Below are positions 1 to 11,870 of a stretch of 64,000 bases of DNA, piece after piece. How positions within the stretch are numbered: position 1 is the stretch's first letter; every line of letters starts with the position of its first letter. A program made the translations under genes and the position numbers. Origin of the DNA: Bacteroides propionicifaciens DSM 19291 = JCM 14649 (GTDB lineage: Bacteria > Bacteroidota > Bacteroidia > Bacteroidales > Bacteroidaceae); contig NZ_AQWS01000018.1 in assembly GCF_000375405.1 (NCBI RefSeq), forward strand, positions 30-64,029. The letters are read 5' to 3'. The notes beneath the pieces are model-generated. The model was not told where the DNA came from. It ran no database searches and worked only from the letters and a program-made list of their open reading frames with translations.

Positions 1-633
1 TGCAAAAGTAAACCTTTTCTTTTTATTATCCAAATCATTTGGAAGAATAATTGAAAAAGTTTTTCTCTAACGTTTTGCTTTTTGGTTAGCTTTCAAAAGT
101 AAGGATAAATCCTTAATCTACAAAAACTTTAAAAACAAAATCTCTAACTTCTTTTCTGCCAGTATGTCATTTTCTCGTGGCCTTAACCTCGAGGCCTTGT
201 CTCTTACAAAGCGAGTGCAAAAGTATAGCATAGGATTGCCAAATGCAAGTAATATAGAACATATTTACAAGGCTTTTGGTTCATTATTTCGTAAAACTCT
301 ATTAGCCCGTGGGTTAACTAGTGAAATAATTTTACATAGTTTTAATGGGGTTACTAGCCCCTCTTTTACTACTCCTTATTATATAGAGTTTGTTTTTTGA
401 CTGCACTGTTGCAGTCAAACCACTACGGTGGAAATATAAAATGAGCTACTCCCTTGGGGGCTCCGAGTAGGTCGGAACACTAAAGCGAGTAGGGAAATAA
501 TAAAACATGATATCCTAATCAAAGCTTTTTGGTGGGAATTAGCGTTTCCAAAGTTTAACTTCCTAATAAAGAATTAATATCTTCGTAGAGTTAAGTACTT
601 TATTAAATTATCACCAATTAATCCAAATTTATT
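1..633. other. Intergenic region upstream of the S9 peptidase
   Basis: No convincing gene is seen in these 633 bases. A short open frame at 164-400 has no recognisable product and atypical composition. Two hairpins stand out. One is a perfect 10-bp stem at 395-418 with a CTGT loop. The other, at 443-473, has arms GAGCTACTC and GAGTAGGTC separated by 13 nt. The region is very AT-rich and probably holds the promoter of the downstream peptidase, but no clear -33/-7 pair could be fixed. Confidence 0.5.
395..418. terminator. Perfect stem-loop, possible terminator
   Basis: A 10-bp perfect inverted repeat (TTTGACTGCA / TGCAGTCAAA) with a 4-nt loop. No U-tract of useful length follows and no gene clearly ends just upstream. 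It may close a transcript entering from outside the window, or be an unrelated palindrome. Confidence 0.35.
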
Positions 634-3414
634 TTGAATCACTTTATTAAAATAACTAGCTGCTTGCTACTTATATCAAGCGTTAGTTTCGCTCAGAAGA
701 AACCACTCGACCACAGTGTGTACGACAGTTGGGAAAGCGTAAAAAGAGTTCGCATTACCGATAACGGGAAGTATGGAACTTACCTTGTTGCCCCTCAAGA
801 GGGAGATGGAACATTTTATATTAACGAACTTGCTAAGAACAAAACAAACTCACTACCTCGAATTGGTAAATACGACATTACGCCTAACGAAAAGTTTTTC
901 ATAGGGCTAATGCAGCCTAAGTTTTCAGAAACTAAAGCACACAAAGAGAGTAAGAAAAAATCGGAGGATGCTCCTAAAGACACTTTATTGGTAGCAGCTC
1001 TACCTTTTCAACGTGTAGATACCATTGGAGGTGTTAAATCGTATGCTGTAGGAACTAAAGGGAATCGCTTTTATGCCTATCAACCTGTTGATACAACAAA
1101 AACAAAGTCTAAAAAAGACAGTATCTGGTTTAAGGAACCTTTAGTGATTCGTGAATTTGGCTCTACTTGGACAGACACTATTAACTACGTAAACAGTTAC
1201 TCGTTTAGTAAAGATGGTAATCGATTGGTTGCTTCAGTTGTACCTAACAAAAAAGATACACTCCAAAAAGAGAAACAGGTTGTATTTTTCGACCTAGCTA
1301 ACAAGAAAAGGCAGATTATCTCATCGGGATATTATAAATATCAGTCTATGAAGTTCGACGAAGAGGGAACACAACTTGCTTTGCTTGCTTCGAAAGACTC
1401 GGTTATACCAACAGACAGAAGATTTGAACTAAGATATTTTAAACTCGGACAAGACTCGTGTCAGACACTAATCGGAACCGATTATTCGGGAAGTTTACCC
1501 TCTAATTGGTTCTTTAACGAAAACAGCAATGTAGACTTTAGTTATAATGGAGATAAGATATTTACCTCTATAGCACCACTTACACTACCTGCTGATACCG
1601 TAACGATTAAGGAGGAGACAGCAGTACTCGACCTTTGGCACTACCAAGACCCTGTAACGCAACCAGGACAATTGGTTAACCTAGGTAGAGATTTAAAATA
1701 CACTTACGACGCAGTAGTCAATTTAAATGCACCTAATAAGCTCATTTCATTAACTACGGAACGCTACGAAAGTATCGATGCAGTAAACCGTGGAGATATG
1801 AATTATGCCATTGCTACAAACACAGCTAAGCATATTATAGAGAGTCAGTGGATGGGCTCACCCCGAAAAGATATCTATAAAGTCGATTTCACCACAGGTA
1901 AGCGCGAACTTTTACTTGAAGAGTGGAATGGATATATTCAAACCTCAGCTTGCGGCCAATTTATGCTATTGTATAGTTTAGACGATTTGAATTGGCATTC
2001 ATTTAATATTGAAACTAAAGAGCAAAAGAATTTGACAGTAGGTCTTGATGTTGTTTTTTGGGACGAATCTACAGACACTCCGGGAGAACCCTACCCTTAC
2101 GGCATTGCTACATGGCAAGAAGACGATCAAGCCGTTTACATTTACGATGCATTCGACATTTGGAAGTTTGATTTAAAGGGGAATAAAGCACCTACAATAC
2201 TGACTAATGGGGAAGGTCGCAAAAACAATACACGCTACCGTTATCTCAAGACAGATTCTGAAAAGAGATTCCTTGAAAGCAAGGACGAAATCCTCATTTC
2301 TGCGTTTGATAAAACAAACAAAAATGCAGGCATTGGAACACTGCGTATAGATAGACCTGCCGCTCCTAAACTTTTTTGTCCGATGCTACCCACTCAGTAT
2401 AATTTGGTAGTAAAAGCTAAGGATAAAGACGATTACCTCTACGTGAAGTCTAATTTCACCGACTCACCCGATGTCTATTTTGCCAAAAATAATTGGACTA
2501 AAAGCAAACAATTGAGTCACATTAACCCACAAAAAGAGGAATATAACTGGGGTACTGCCGAGCTATTCAAATGGCATGCCTTCGATGGCGAACCACTAGA
2601 GGGTATTGTATATAAGCCAGAAGATTTCGACCCTAATAAGAAGTACCCTGTGATGGTTTACTTCTACGAGACACATTCAGACGATCTGAATTCACATTAT
2701 ATGCCTCAACCAAGTTGGTCAATTATTAATATTTCGTTCTATGTAAGTAGAGGTTATGTTGTCTTTACACCAGACATTCATTACTACACAGGAATGCCTG
2801 GAGAGGGAGCATACAACTGTATTATTTCGGGAACGGAGGCTTTAGCCAAAAACAAATGGGTTGACAAAGACAATATGGCTATCCAAGGCCAAAGCTGGGG
2901 TGGATACCAAGTAGCCTATCTAGTTACACGCACCAACATGTTTAAGGCTGCAGGCTCAGGAGCTCCTGTATCGAACATGACTAGCGCCTACGGAGGAATC
3001 CGTTGGGGAACGGGTACCAGCCGCCAAGTGCAATACGAAAGAGGACAAAGCCGAATTGGTGGTACACTTTGGGATTGTCCAGAGCTTTATATACTAAACT
3101 CTCCGCTATTCCGTGCCGACAAAATCGAGACACCTCTACTGATTATGCACAACGACGACGATGGAGCTGTGCCATGGTATCAGGGAATCGAACTTTACAT
3201 GGCTATGCGTAGATTGCAAAAACCAGTTTGGATGCTTCAATACAATAAAGAAGCACACAACCTAATTAAGCGAGTAAACCGAAAAGACTTAACTATTCGT
3301 CTACAACAATTTTTTGACCATTACCTTAAAGGTGAACCTGCACCTGAATGGATGATCAAAGGTTTGCCTGCAGTTAGGAAAGGTAAAACTTGGGCAACCG
3401 ACTTAATGGAGTAA
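634..3414 (+). CDS. S9 family prolyl oligopeptidase-type serine peptidase, secreted
   Basis: This 926-aa exported peptidase probably trims peptides in the periplasm, feeding the peptide-based metabolism common in Bacteroidales. A signal peptide occupies about residues 1-20 (hydrophobic LLLISSVSFA, then Q). An N-terminal beta-propeller-like part is followed by a C-terminal alpha/beta-hydrolase domain. The nucleophile is in GQSWGGY (Ser754), the acidic residue is in the HNDDDG motif (about 841-843), and the histidine is in EAHN (His875). The start is TTG: no in-frame ATG would keep the signal peptide. It stands alone, followed by a strong hairpin terminator. The exact specificity (DPP IV-like, acylaminoacyl peptidase or other) cannot be read from sequence. 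Confidence 0.88.
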   Translation: MNHFIKITSCLLLISSVSFAQKKPLDHSVYDSWESVKRVRITDNGKYGTYLVAPQEGDGTFYINELAKNKTNSLPRIGKYDITPNEKFFIGLMQPKFSETKAHKESKKKSEDAPKDTLLVAALPFQRVDTIGGVKSYAVGTKGNRFYAYQPVDTTKTKSKKDSIWFKEPLVIREFGSTWTDTINYVNSYSFSKDGNRLVASVVPNKKDTLQKEKQVVFFDLANKKRQIISSGYYKYQSMKFDEEGTQLALLASKDSVIPTDRRFELRYFKLGQDSCQTLIGTDYSGSLPSNWFFNENSNVDFSYNGDKIFTSIAPLTLPADTVTIKEETAVLDLWHYQDPVTQPGQLVNLGRDLKYTYDAVVNLNAPNKLISLTTERYESIDAVNRGDMNYAIATNTAKHIIESQWMGSPRKDIYKVDFTTGKRELLLEEWNGYIQTSACGQFMLLYSLDDLNWHSFNIETKEQKNLTVGLDVVFWDESTDTPGEPYPYGIATWQEDDQAVYIYDAFDIWKFDLKGNKAPTILTNGEGRKNNTRYRYLKTDSEKRFLESKDEILISAFDKTNKNAGIGTLRIDRPAAPKLFCPMLPTQYNLVVKAKDKDDYLYVKSNFTDSPDVYFAKNNWTKSKQLSHINPQKEEYNWGTAELFKWHAFDGEPLEGIVYKPEDFDPNKKYPVMVYFYETHSDDLNSHYMPQPSWSIINISFYVSRGYVVFTPDIHYYTGMPGEGAYNCIISGTEALAKNKWVDKDNMAIQGQSWGGYQVAYLVTRTNMFKAAGSGAPVSNMTSAYGGIRWGTGTSRQVQYERGQSRIGGTLWDCPELYILNSPLFRADKIETPLLIMHNDDDGAVPWYQGIELYMAMRRLQKPVWMLQYNKEAHNLIKRVNRKDLTIRLQQFFDHYLKGEPAPEWMIKGLPAVRKGKTWATDLME

Positions 3415-3448
3415 AATAGCAGACTATACTTTTGATGTAAACTGTAAT

Positions 3449-3482
3449 ATCGAGGTGGATTTATGATTAAATCCACCTCGAT
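3449..3482 (+). terminator. Hairpin terminator after the S9 peptidase
   Basis: A 15-bp perfect stem (ATCGAGGTGGATTTA and its complement) with a TGAT loop, starting 35 nt after the peptidase stop. Its position between two plus-strand units fits a transcription terminator. Confidence 0.75.
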
Positions 3483-3602
3483 TTGCTAAATATGCACGAA
3501 TAATATTCTATAAAACCTAAAAATCATCATTTATTAGGATTGCAAGTAAGCCCCACAATTTGTTTCTTTGCAACTATTCAATGAATTTGAACTAAAAATA
3601 AA

Positions 3603-5738
3603 ATGACAAAACGCCTTACCTTAACATTATTTCTAACAGGACTAATCTCTGGGCTGAGTTTTACGGCCCAAGCTTCTATTCCAACCAAAGCAACAGAAAG
3701 CCCGAAGAACAGTTTAACAGATAATCAACTCGATTCACTCAGACGTAATAATCCTTTCTTCTTGCAGGAGGTGGTGGTACAAGGATTCAAAGAAACTGCT
3801 GATTATCGTTTGGCACCCGTATCGTCATCTAGCATCAGCAATAAACTCATTCAGGAAGAAGCGGTACACTCCATTAAAGAAATTACGGGCTTAGTGCCTA
3901 ACCTCTATATGCCCGATTACGGAGCAAAAGTATCATCCCCTCTCTACATCCGTGGAGTGGGATCGAAAATAAACTCGCCATCGGTTGGACTCTATATTGA
4001 TGGCGTACCTTATTTTGAAAGTGCAGCCTTTGATTTCAATTTTAGTGGAATCCAACGCGTTGATGTATTACGTGGTCCTCAAGGCACACTTTACGGAAGA
4101 AATACCATGGGCGGTATTGTTAATGTCTATACTAAATCACCACTCAATTATCAAGGAACAGACATCGAGTTTACAGGTGCTAAGAACAATTTATACGATA
4201 TCTCTGCAACCCACTATTTTAAAATCAAGAAGGGAATGGGCTTATCAGTATCGGGAAATTACAACCATTTCGACGGAAACTTTGAAAATGTAACCCTACA
4301 CAAAAAAGCTGACGGCTCAGATGCAGCATTAGGTCGAGTACGATTCGACTGGGAAATCAATCCCAGATGGGCCATGCGAATTATCACCTCCTACGATTAC
4401 CTAAACCAAGGCGGATATCCCTTTGGTGTTTATAATATCGACGAAGACAGAGTCGATCCTGTCAACTACAATAGAGAAAGCACTTATAAACGAAACATCT
4501 CAACAACAGGTGCTAATATTGAATACACAGGCAAAGGTTATAGCATAAATAGCCAAACCTCTCTTCAATACCTTTGGGATTCTCAAGCGATTGACCAAGA
4601 CTTTTCGCCCAATGATTTATTCTTTGTGACTCGTAAAGATCGTCACCTCATGCTGTCAGAGGAGCTAAATATCAAATCGACTACACCACATAATTACCAA
4701 TGGCTGTTTGGTATCTTTACGTTCTATCAAAATACGGATAGAAAGCTAAACGTAAATAAGATTCCCGATAGTAGTTTGGATAATAAAGATTTTGATCTCC
4801 CCACTTATGGTTTTGCAGCGTTCCATCAATCAACGCTGAACAACATTATTTGGGACGGTTTATCTCTAACAGCAGGGGTGCGTTTTGATTATGAGCATGC
4901 CAAGAACGACTTTACTCAACACCTATTCAAGAATGACGTAGAAGCAGGGAATAATAGTTTCAGCGACAAACTAAGCTTTAATCAAGTAACACCTAAGCTT
5001 GCTTTGCAATATGCAACTGCCAATGAGCAAAACTTTTATGGCTCTATTACACGTGGATACAAGGCAGGCGGATTCAACACCTCTTTTGATAAGAAAGACC
5101 AAACCACTTTCAATCCAGAATACAGTTGGAACTACGAAGTTGGAACAAAACTTGGCTTCTTTGACCAGCGTTTAACAGCAGACCTATCTCTATTCTACAT
5201 TGACTGGAGACACCAACAGGTCTATCAACCACTAGCTTCAGGAACAGGTAGAGGATTAACTAATATCGGCCGTTCGGCAAGTAAGGGAGTAGAGATTAGT
5301 ATCGCTGCCAATCCGATTGAAGCATTAAGTCTTCAAGCCAACTACGGTTATACAAAAGCATATTATAAAGACTATATCTACAACGACAAAATAAGTTATA
5401 GTGGCAACAGATTACCACTAGTGCCCGACCATACAATTTCTGCTCATGCAGACTACCGTTTTATCAAACCTTTTAATGGGGTTGACGAGATAAAACTAGG
5501 AGTAACTTACCTTGGAACAGGCAAGATTTATTGGGCCGACAACAACAAGCAATCACAAAGCTATTACGGCTTATGGAACGCTACAGCTTCTGTTAGAAGA
5601 AATAACATAACTATCTCTTTATGGACTAAAAATCTGATGAATAAAGACTATATTGCATATAGCGTACAAACAAGCAGCTTATATGCTCAGAAAGGGAAGC
5701 CTTTTATGATTGGTGGAACCCTACGTATAAAAATTTAA
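3603..5738 (+). CDS. TonB-dependent outer-membrane receptor
   Basis: This 711-aa TonB-dependent receptor has a signal peptide (about residues 1-25, ending near AQAS). A plug domain starts near VVVQGF (about residue 57) and holds the family-typical RGVG, GLYIDGVP and RGPQGTLYGRN stretches. A 22-strand-type barrel ends in an aromatic/hydrophobic C-terminus. It lacks the long N-terminal carboxypeptidase-like extension of SusC proteins, so it resembles siderophore/heme receptors rather than glycan receptors. It is the first gene of a plus-strand run with an MFS transporter 21 nt downstream and then hemN and hemG, which suggests the ligand is iron-related or a tetrapyrrole. The ligand itself is inference. 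Confidence 0.85.
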   Translation: MTKRLTLTLFLTGLISGLSFTAQASIPTKATESPKNSLTDNQLDSLRRNNPFFLQEVVVQGFKETADYRLAPVSSSSISNKLIQEEAVHSIKEITGLVPNLYMPDYGAKVSSPLYIRGVGSKINSPSVGLYIDGVPYFESAAFDFNFSGIQRVDVLRGPQGTLYGRNTMGGIVNVYTKSPLNYQGTDIEFTGAKNNLYDISATHYFKIKKGMGLSVSGNYNHFDGNFENVTLHKKADGSDAALGRVRFDWEINPRWAMRIITSYDYLNQGGYPFGVYNIDEDRVDPVNYNRESTYKRNISTTGANIEYTGKGYSINSQTSLQYLWDSQAIDQDFSPNDLFFVTRKDRHLMLSEELNIKSTTPHNYQWLFGIFTFYQNTDRKLNVNKIPDSSLDNKDFDLPTYGFAAFHQSTLNNIIWDGLSLTAGVRFDYEHAKNDFTQHLFKNDVEAGNNSFSDKLSFNQVTPKLALQYATANEQNFYGSITRGYKAGGFNTSFDKKDQTTFNPEYSWNYEVGTKLGFFDQRLTADLSLFYIDWRHQQVYQPLASGTGRGLTNIGRSASKGVEISIAANPIEALSLQANYGYTKAYYKDYIYNDKISYSGNRLPLVPDHTISAHADYRFIKPFNGVDEIKLGVTYLGTGKIYWADNNKQSQSYYGLWNATASVRRNNITISLWTKNLMNKDYIAYSVQTSSLYAQKGKPFMIGGTLRIKI

Positions 5739-5759
5739 CAAGGTCACGTACATGTTTTT

Positions 5760-7001
5760 ATGACGAATTCTAAATCAGACGATTTCTTCAACGAGATAAC
5801 GCCAGGAGCTAAAAACTTTAACCTCCTGACGTTCTTCTTTCTTTATATAGCTCAGTCAATCCCCAAAAGTTTCTTCTCGACCATTATCCCCGTGATGATG
5901 CGTCAAGAAAACTTTGAGCTTTCGACTATTGGTGCAATGCAACTCATCAAGCTACCTTGGATACTAAAATTCCTTTGGTCGCCCTATGTAGACAAAAAAT
6001 GCCAGACAACCGACGATTACAAACGTTGGATTCTGGGATCGGAGATTATCTATGCTGCTTCAATCTTTGTGGTGGCTTTTCTTGATTTCTCTGTCGATTT
6101 CTCGACTATCATACTACTAATCTTTATCTCGTTTGCGGCTTCGGCTACGCAAGATATTGCTACGGATGCCTTAGCAGTACTTTCGTTTAGCAAGAAAGAT
6201 AAGAGCATGGTCAATAGTATACAATCTATGGGAAGCTTTGGTGGTGTGATGATTGGTTCGGGGCTACTCCTACTCTTATTCCAAAAAATTGGGTGGACGA
6301 GTTTAGTTCCTTATGTTGGCTTATTTGTCTTACTTGCCATAATACCACTGCTATTTAATAATAGCCTACACTTTAAGAAGAAAGAGAAGAAGGATACAGC
6401 TAAGCTCAAAGACCTCTGGTTGTTTTTCAAGCAGAAAGATCAGAATATTTGGCGACAGATTGGGTTCTTATTTCTCTACTATTCGGGGTTGATTGGTACA
6501 CTAGCCATGCTAAAACCCTATTTAGTTGATATAGGATTCAGTACAAACCAGATAGGTTTCATCTTTGGAATCATCGGAACAGCTCTAGGCTTCATCGCCT
6601 CATTCTTTGGTGGAATAATTGTAAGAAAACTCGGCCGATATCGATCTCGTCTTCTCTTTGGAGGCTTGATTTTGCTGACCACCATCTACTTTTTAATCAT
6701 CATGAGTATCCCCTACTCTGCATTACTACTCTATCTGGGCATTATTATGCTATGGTGTAGCTACGGAATGGCAACCATCATTGTTTATACAACAGCAATG
6801 GACCATGTTCGACCAGGCAAGGAAGGAACAGATTTTACCATACAGACTGTAATAACACATTTAAGCTCCATGTTTATCGCTATTTTGAGTGGCTACGTAG
6901 CCCAACACTATGGCTACCGAACACTAGCTAGCGTTGAGGTAGGCTTTGCAACCTTTACTCTCATCTATATTCTGATTGCATTTAAAAAGAAAAAAGCATG
7001 A
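5760..7001 (+). CDS. MFS transporter, AmpG / RhtX-FptX-like
   Basis: This 413-aa integral membrane protein has about 12 hydrophobic segments. The N-terminal pattern (FFFLYIAQSIPKSF, then LPWILKFLWSPYVD) matches the AmpG/acetyl-CoA/RhtX-FptX branch of the major facilitator superfamily, whose members import muropeptides or siderophores across the inner membrane. It lies 21 nt after the TonB receptor, and its stop overlaps the hemN start by 4 nt (ATGA), so it is probably co-transcribed and translationally coupled. Context suggests it carries the receptor's cargo, possibly a porphyrin or siderophore, into the cytoplasm. The substrate is not shown by sequence. Confidence 0.8.
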   Translation: MTNSKSDDFFNEITPGAKNFNLLTFFFLYIAQSIPKSFFSTIIPVMMRQENFELSTIGAMQLIKLPWILKFLWSPYVDKKCQTTDDYKRWILGSEIIYAASIFVVAFLDFSVDFSTIILLIFISFAASATQDIATDALAVLSFSKKDKSMVNSIQSMGSFGGVMIGSGLLLLLFQKIGWTSLVPYVGLFVLLAIIPLLFNNSLHFKKKEKKDTAKLKDLWLFFKQKDQNIWRQIGFLFLYYSGLIGTLAMLKPYLVDIGFSTNQIGFIFGIIGTALGFIASFFGGIIVRKLGRYRSRLLFGGLILLTTIYFLIIMSIPYSALLLYLGIIMLWCSYGMATIIVYTTAMDHVRPGKEGTDFTIQTVITHLSSMFIAILSGYVAQHYGYRTLASVEVGFATFTLIYILIAFKKKKA

Positions 7002-8365
7002 CTAAAGATCTCATTACAAAATACAATACTCCCGTACCCCGATATACAAGCTATCCACCAGCTAATTACTTCGAAGATAGCTTCTCATCTCAAGACTATC
7101 TACAAGCTGTAGAGATATCGAACGAGGCGAATCCCTCACACATTTCGTTCTACATCCATATTCCTTTCTGTAGGCATCTTTGTCATTACTGTGGGTGCAA
7201 CTCGTTTCCGATGATGAACCAAGAGAACATCGATCGCTATGTCGATGCGTTACTAAAAGAAATTAAGCAGGTCAAAAGCTTACTAAGCAGCGAGCGTAAG
7301 ATAGCACAAGTTCATTATGGAGGTGGTACGCCAACCGTACTACCCGTCGCTACACTTAAGATGCTTAACGAGTATTTGCTCGAAGGCTTTGAAACAATTG
7401 AGAATCCAGAGATAGCAATTGAATGCCATCCCGGGTATTTAGATCGTGCCTATTGGGAAGACTTAACAAAGGCACACTTCAACAGATTTAGCCTTGGGGT
7501 GCAAGATTTCAACGAGCAGGTGCTCAAAACATCTAATCGTAAACCTTCACTTCTGCCTGTAGAAGAAATATTTGACATACTAAAATCGGCAGGAGCACGA
7601 ATCAATCTAGACTTTATTTACGGACTTCCCCACCAAACAGTGGATAGTTTTGCTCAAACCATAACACGTGCAGCTGCACTAAAGCCCGACCGTTTGGTAA
7701 CTTTCTCTTACGCACATGTGCCTTGGGTAAGCAAACGACAACTTATCCTAGAGAAAGTAGGACTACCATCGAGTGAAGACAAGAAGTTAATGTTCGAAAA
7801 GGCTAGCGAGGTTCTAAAGCAAGCTGGCTATTATGCCGTAGGGATGGATCATTTTGTCCGCGAAGATGATGAGCTTAACCAAGCACTTCAAACCAACGAG
7901 CTACATCGTAACTTCCAAGGGTATTGCACCCGCCGAACTACCGGGCAGATTTACGCTTTTGGGGTAACAGGTATTAGTCAACTCAACTCAGCTTATGCAC
8001 AAAACATCAAAGACATTAAGTCGTATATCCAAGCTGTAGAGCAGGGAGAATTACCCATCGTAAAAGGATATAAACTATCCGGCCAGCAACAAATCATACG
8101 CACTGTCATTGAAACACTCATGTGTAACTACAGTGTGAATTGGCAAAAGATAGCCGATTACATCCAAAAGGATAAAGCAGAAGTACTAAATGCAATTCGC
8201 TACAACCAGAGTGAATTACAAGAGTTCGCCGATGACGGACTCATCGAATACTCTGCGAACGACATCAGAATGACTGAAATAGGAAAGCTTTTTGTTCGTA
8301 ATATTGCTGCTTCGCTAGATCCACTAATGGAGAACAGTACTAAAAGCTTCTCAAAACCCGTATAA
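6998..8365 (+). CDS. hemN: Oxygen-independent coproporphyrinogen III dehydrogenase (HemN)
   Basis: This 455-aa radical-SAM enzyme converts coproporphyrinogen III to protoporphyrinogen IX without oxygen. The cluster motif is Cys58-x3-Cys62-x2-Cys65 followed by Gly-Cys67, the HemN-type CxxxCxxCxC signature, preceded by YIHIPFC. A GGGTPT stretch near residue 108 and a HemN C-terminal region are present. Length is normal for HemN, while HemW paralogues are shorter and lack the fourth cysteine. It overlaps the transporter by 4 nt and hemG follows 2 nt after its stop. Confidence 0.93.
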   Translation: MTKDLITKYNTPVPRYTSYPPANYFEDSFSSQDYLQAVEISNEANPSHISFYIHIPFCRHLCHYCGCNSFPMMNQENIDRYVDALLKEIKQVKSLLSSERKIAQVHYGGGTPTVLPVATLKMLNEYLLEGFETIENPEIAIECHPGYLDRAYWEDLTKAHFNRFSLGVQDFNEQVLKTSNRKPSLLPVEEIFDILKSAGARINLDFIYGLPHQTVDSFAQTITRAAALKPDRLVTFSYAHVPWVSKRQLILEKVGLPSSEDKKLMFEKASEVLKQAGYYAVGMDHFVREDDELNQALQTNELHRNFQGYCTRRTTGQIYAFGVTGISQLNSAYAQNIKDIKSYIQAVEQGELPIVKGYKLSGQQQIIRTVIETLMCNYSVNWQKIADYIQKDKAEVLNAIRYNQSELQEFADDGLIEYSANDIRMTEIGKLFVRNIAASLDPLMENSTKSFSKPV

Positions 8366-8367
8366 TT

Positions 8368-9741
8368 ATGACTCAGAAAACATACGATATTCTAATAGTT
8401 GGAGCTGGGCTTACTGGGCTTACAGCAGGATTCTATATTACCAAGCAGGGGAAAACTGTAGCAATCGTAGAAAAACAAAATCGTGTAGGTGGACAGATTC
8501 AAACCTTTGAGGAAGATGGTTTCATCTTCGAGAAAGGACCTAATACAGGGGTTATTTCTTATCCTGAAGTGGCTGAACTGTTCCAAGATTTAGCCCCTCT
8601 ATGCAGTTTAGAAACTGCTCGAGAAGAATCTAAACGTCGACTTATTTGGAAAGGTAATCGCTTTCACGAAATACCATCCTCACTTTTGGGTGGTGTAACT
8701 ACTCCCCTTTTCTCGTTATTTGACAAGTTCAGACTCCTAGGAGAACCTTTTCGCAAAAAAGGTAATAATCCTAACGAATCCGTGGCTCAGCTTACGCGTA
8801 GACGCATGGGAAACTCTTTTCTAGATTATGCTGTCGATCCTTTTCTTTCGGGTGTCTATGCAGGTAATCCCGAGAAGTTAATTACCCGTTATGCCCTACC
8901 TAAACTATACAACTTAGAGCAAGAGTATGGAGGATTTATTAAGGGAGCTATGGCTAAGGCTAAAATACCTAAAAGCGACCGCGATAAATTAGCTACTAAA
9001 AAAGTATTCTCTGCTACTAACGGACTAGAGCAACTCCCCAAAGCTATGGCCAAAAGGATTGGACTAGAAAACATCTTTACTGGAGCAGATAAACTTCGCA
9101 TCACCCCTGGGAGTGATGTTTGGGACATCAGCTTCACAACCAAAGGAGAAGAGCTTAAGCTTCAAGCCAAACAAGTCATCACCACAACGGGGGCTTATGC
9201 ATTGCAAGAGTTATTACCGTTTATTGACTCACATTTGATGGATAAAATCACCTGCCTTGAGTATGCACCAGTAGTGCAAATCAGTGTGGGTATTAAAGAC
9301 ACCAAGGGCTTATCGTTTAATGCTTTCGGAGGACTAGTTCCTTCAAAGGAAAATCGAGAAGTGCTGGGTATTCTTTATCCATCGGCATGTTTCGAAGGAA
9401 GAGCACCCAAAGGAGGAGCACTTTTCTCATTCTTTATTGGTGGAGTAAAACATCACGAACTTACCACCCTAAGTGATGAGGAATTAGAAGCGCTTGTTAT
9501 TCGTAATTTCCACTCAATGCTAAAATTCCCTACCGACATAAAGCCCGATATGATTAAGATATTCCGCCACAAAAAAGCAATTCCTCAATACGAGCTTAGT
9601 TCGGGTGATCGATTTGAAGCCATTCGACTTATTGAGAATAAATACCCAACTCTTACGCTGGCTGGTAATATTATAGGGGGTATCGGTATGTCCGATAGAA
9701 TCCGTCAAGGAGTAGAACTTGCAACGAAAGTTTGCAAATAA
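8368..9741 (+). CDS. hemG: Protoporphyrinogen oxidase, FAD-dependent (HemG/HemY type)
   Basis: This 457-aa flavoprotein carries out the penultimate step of heme synthesis, protoporphyrinogen IX to protoporphyrin IX. The N-terminus has the Rossmann dinucleotide-binding motif VGAGLTGL (about residues 10-17), then EKQNRVGGQIQT, typical of the amine-oxidase/PPO family. The C-terminal GIGMSDRIRQG corresponds to the second FAD contact. It is the last gene of the receptor-transporter-hemN-hemG run and ends at a strong bidirectional hairpin. The enzyme is of the large flavoprotein type (often called HemY), not the small flavodoxin-like HemG. Confidence 0.9.
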   Translation: MTQKTYDILIVGAGLTGLTAGFYITKQGKTVAIVEKQNRVGGQIQTFEEDGFIFEKGPNTGVISYPEVAELFQDLAPLCSLETAREESKRRLIWKGNRFHEIPSSLLGGVTTPLFSLFDKFRLLGEPFRKKGNNPNESVAQLTRRRMGNSFLDYAVDPFLSGVYAGNPEKLITRYALPKLYNLEQEYGGFIKGAMAKAKIPKSDRDKLATKKVFSATNGLEQLPKAMAKRIGLENIFTGADKLRITPGSDVWDISFTTKGEELKLQAKQVITTTGAYALQELLPFIDSHLMDKITCLEYAPVVQISVGIKDTKGLSFNAFGGLVPSKENREVLGILYPSACFEGRAPKGGALFSFFIGGVKHHELTTLSDEELEALVIRNFHSMLKFPTDIKPDMIKIFRHKKAIPQYELSSGDRFEAIRLIENKYPTLTLAGNIIGGIGMSDRIRQGVELATKVCK

Positions 9742-9769
9742 TAATCCTTAGATCACAAGTTATTAAAAT

Positions 9770-9814
9770 AATAATCCTCCGGTAGAAGTTTAACTTTTCT
9801 ATCGGAGGATTATT
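9770..9814. terminator. Bidirectional terminator between hemG and groL
   Basis: An inverted repeat with AATAATCCTCCG/AT-type arms, 17-18 bp with slight mismatch, followed by T-rich sequence on the plus strand and A-rich sequence before it. It lies between convergent hemG and groL and can end both transcripts. Confidence 0.8.
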
Positions 9815-9859
9815 TTACATATATAAGCTAAGCGCTTTATAGGTTTAATTGATGTTTGA

Positions 9860-11500
<1,641 letters not shown>

Positions 11501-11532
11501 TTATATTTTTAATTATGAATGAGATAAATTAA

Positions 11533-11805
11533 TTAACCAAGAACAGCTACTACGTCACTCTGACGCATAACTAAGTATTCTTTGCCTTCAAATTCTAGAG
11601 CAGTACCGCCATATTTACCATACAATACGGTGTCGCCAACTTTAAGAATCATTTCTTCATCTTTAGTCCCCTGACCAACTGCCACAACTTCACCTTTCAA
11701 AGGTTTCTCTTTTGCTGTATCAGGAATAATAATTCCACCAACTGTTTTCTCTTCTGCAGGTGCAGGAAGTATTAAAACTCGATCTGCTAAAGGTTTAATA
11801 TTCAT
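11533..11805 (-). CDS. groS: Co-chaperonin GroES (Hsp10)
   Basis: This 90-aa lid of the GroEL chamber has the family hallmarks KPLADRVLI at the start, the mobile-loop segment ([18 protein letters not shown]) and [19 protein letters not shown] towards the C-terminus. It is the first gene of groS-groL. An inverted repeat TGCCAA-18 nt-TTGGCA lies about 65-95 nt upstream of the start (11871-11900) and may be an operator. Confidence 0.97.
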   Translation of the reverse strand: MNIKPLADRVLILPAPAEEKTVGGIIIPDTAKEKPLKGEVVAVGQGTKDEEMILKVGDTVLYGKYGGTALEFEGKEYLVMRQSDVVAVLG

Positions 11806-11870
11806 AATCTAACGTGTTATTTAATTGTTTAACATTTTATACTTTATACTATCTTAATATACGAAAACTA

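Noticed and set aside
164-400. 78-codon open frame at the left edge
   Set aside because: No recognisable motif, composition unlike neighbouring genes, and it sits in very AT-rich non-coding sequence.
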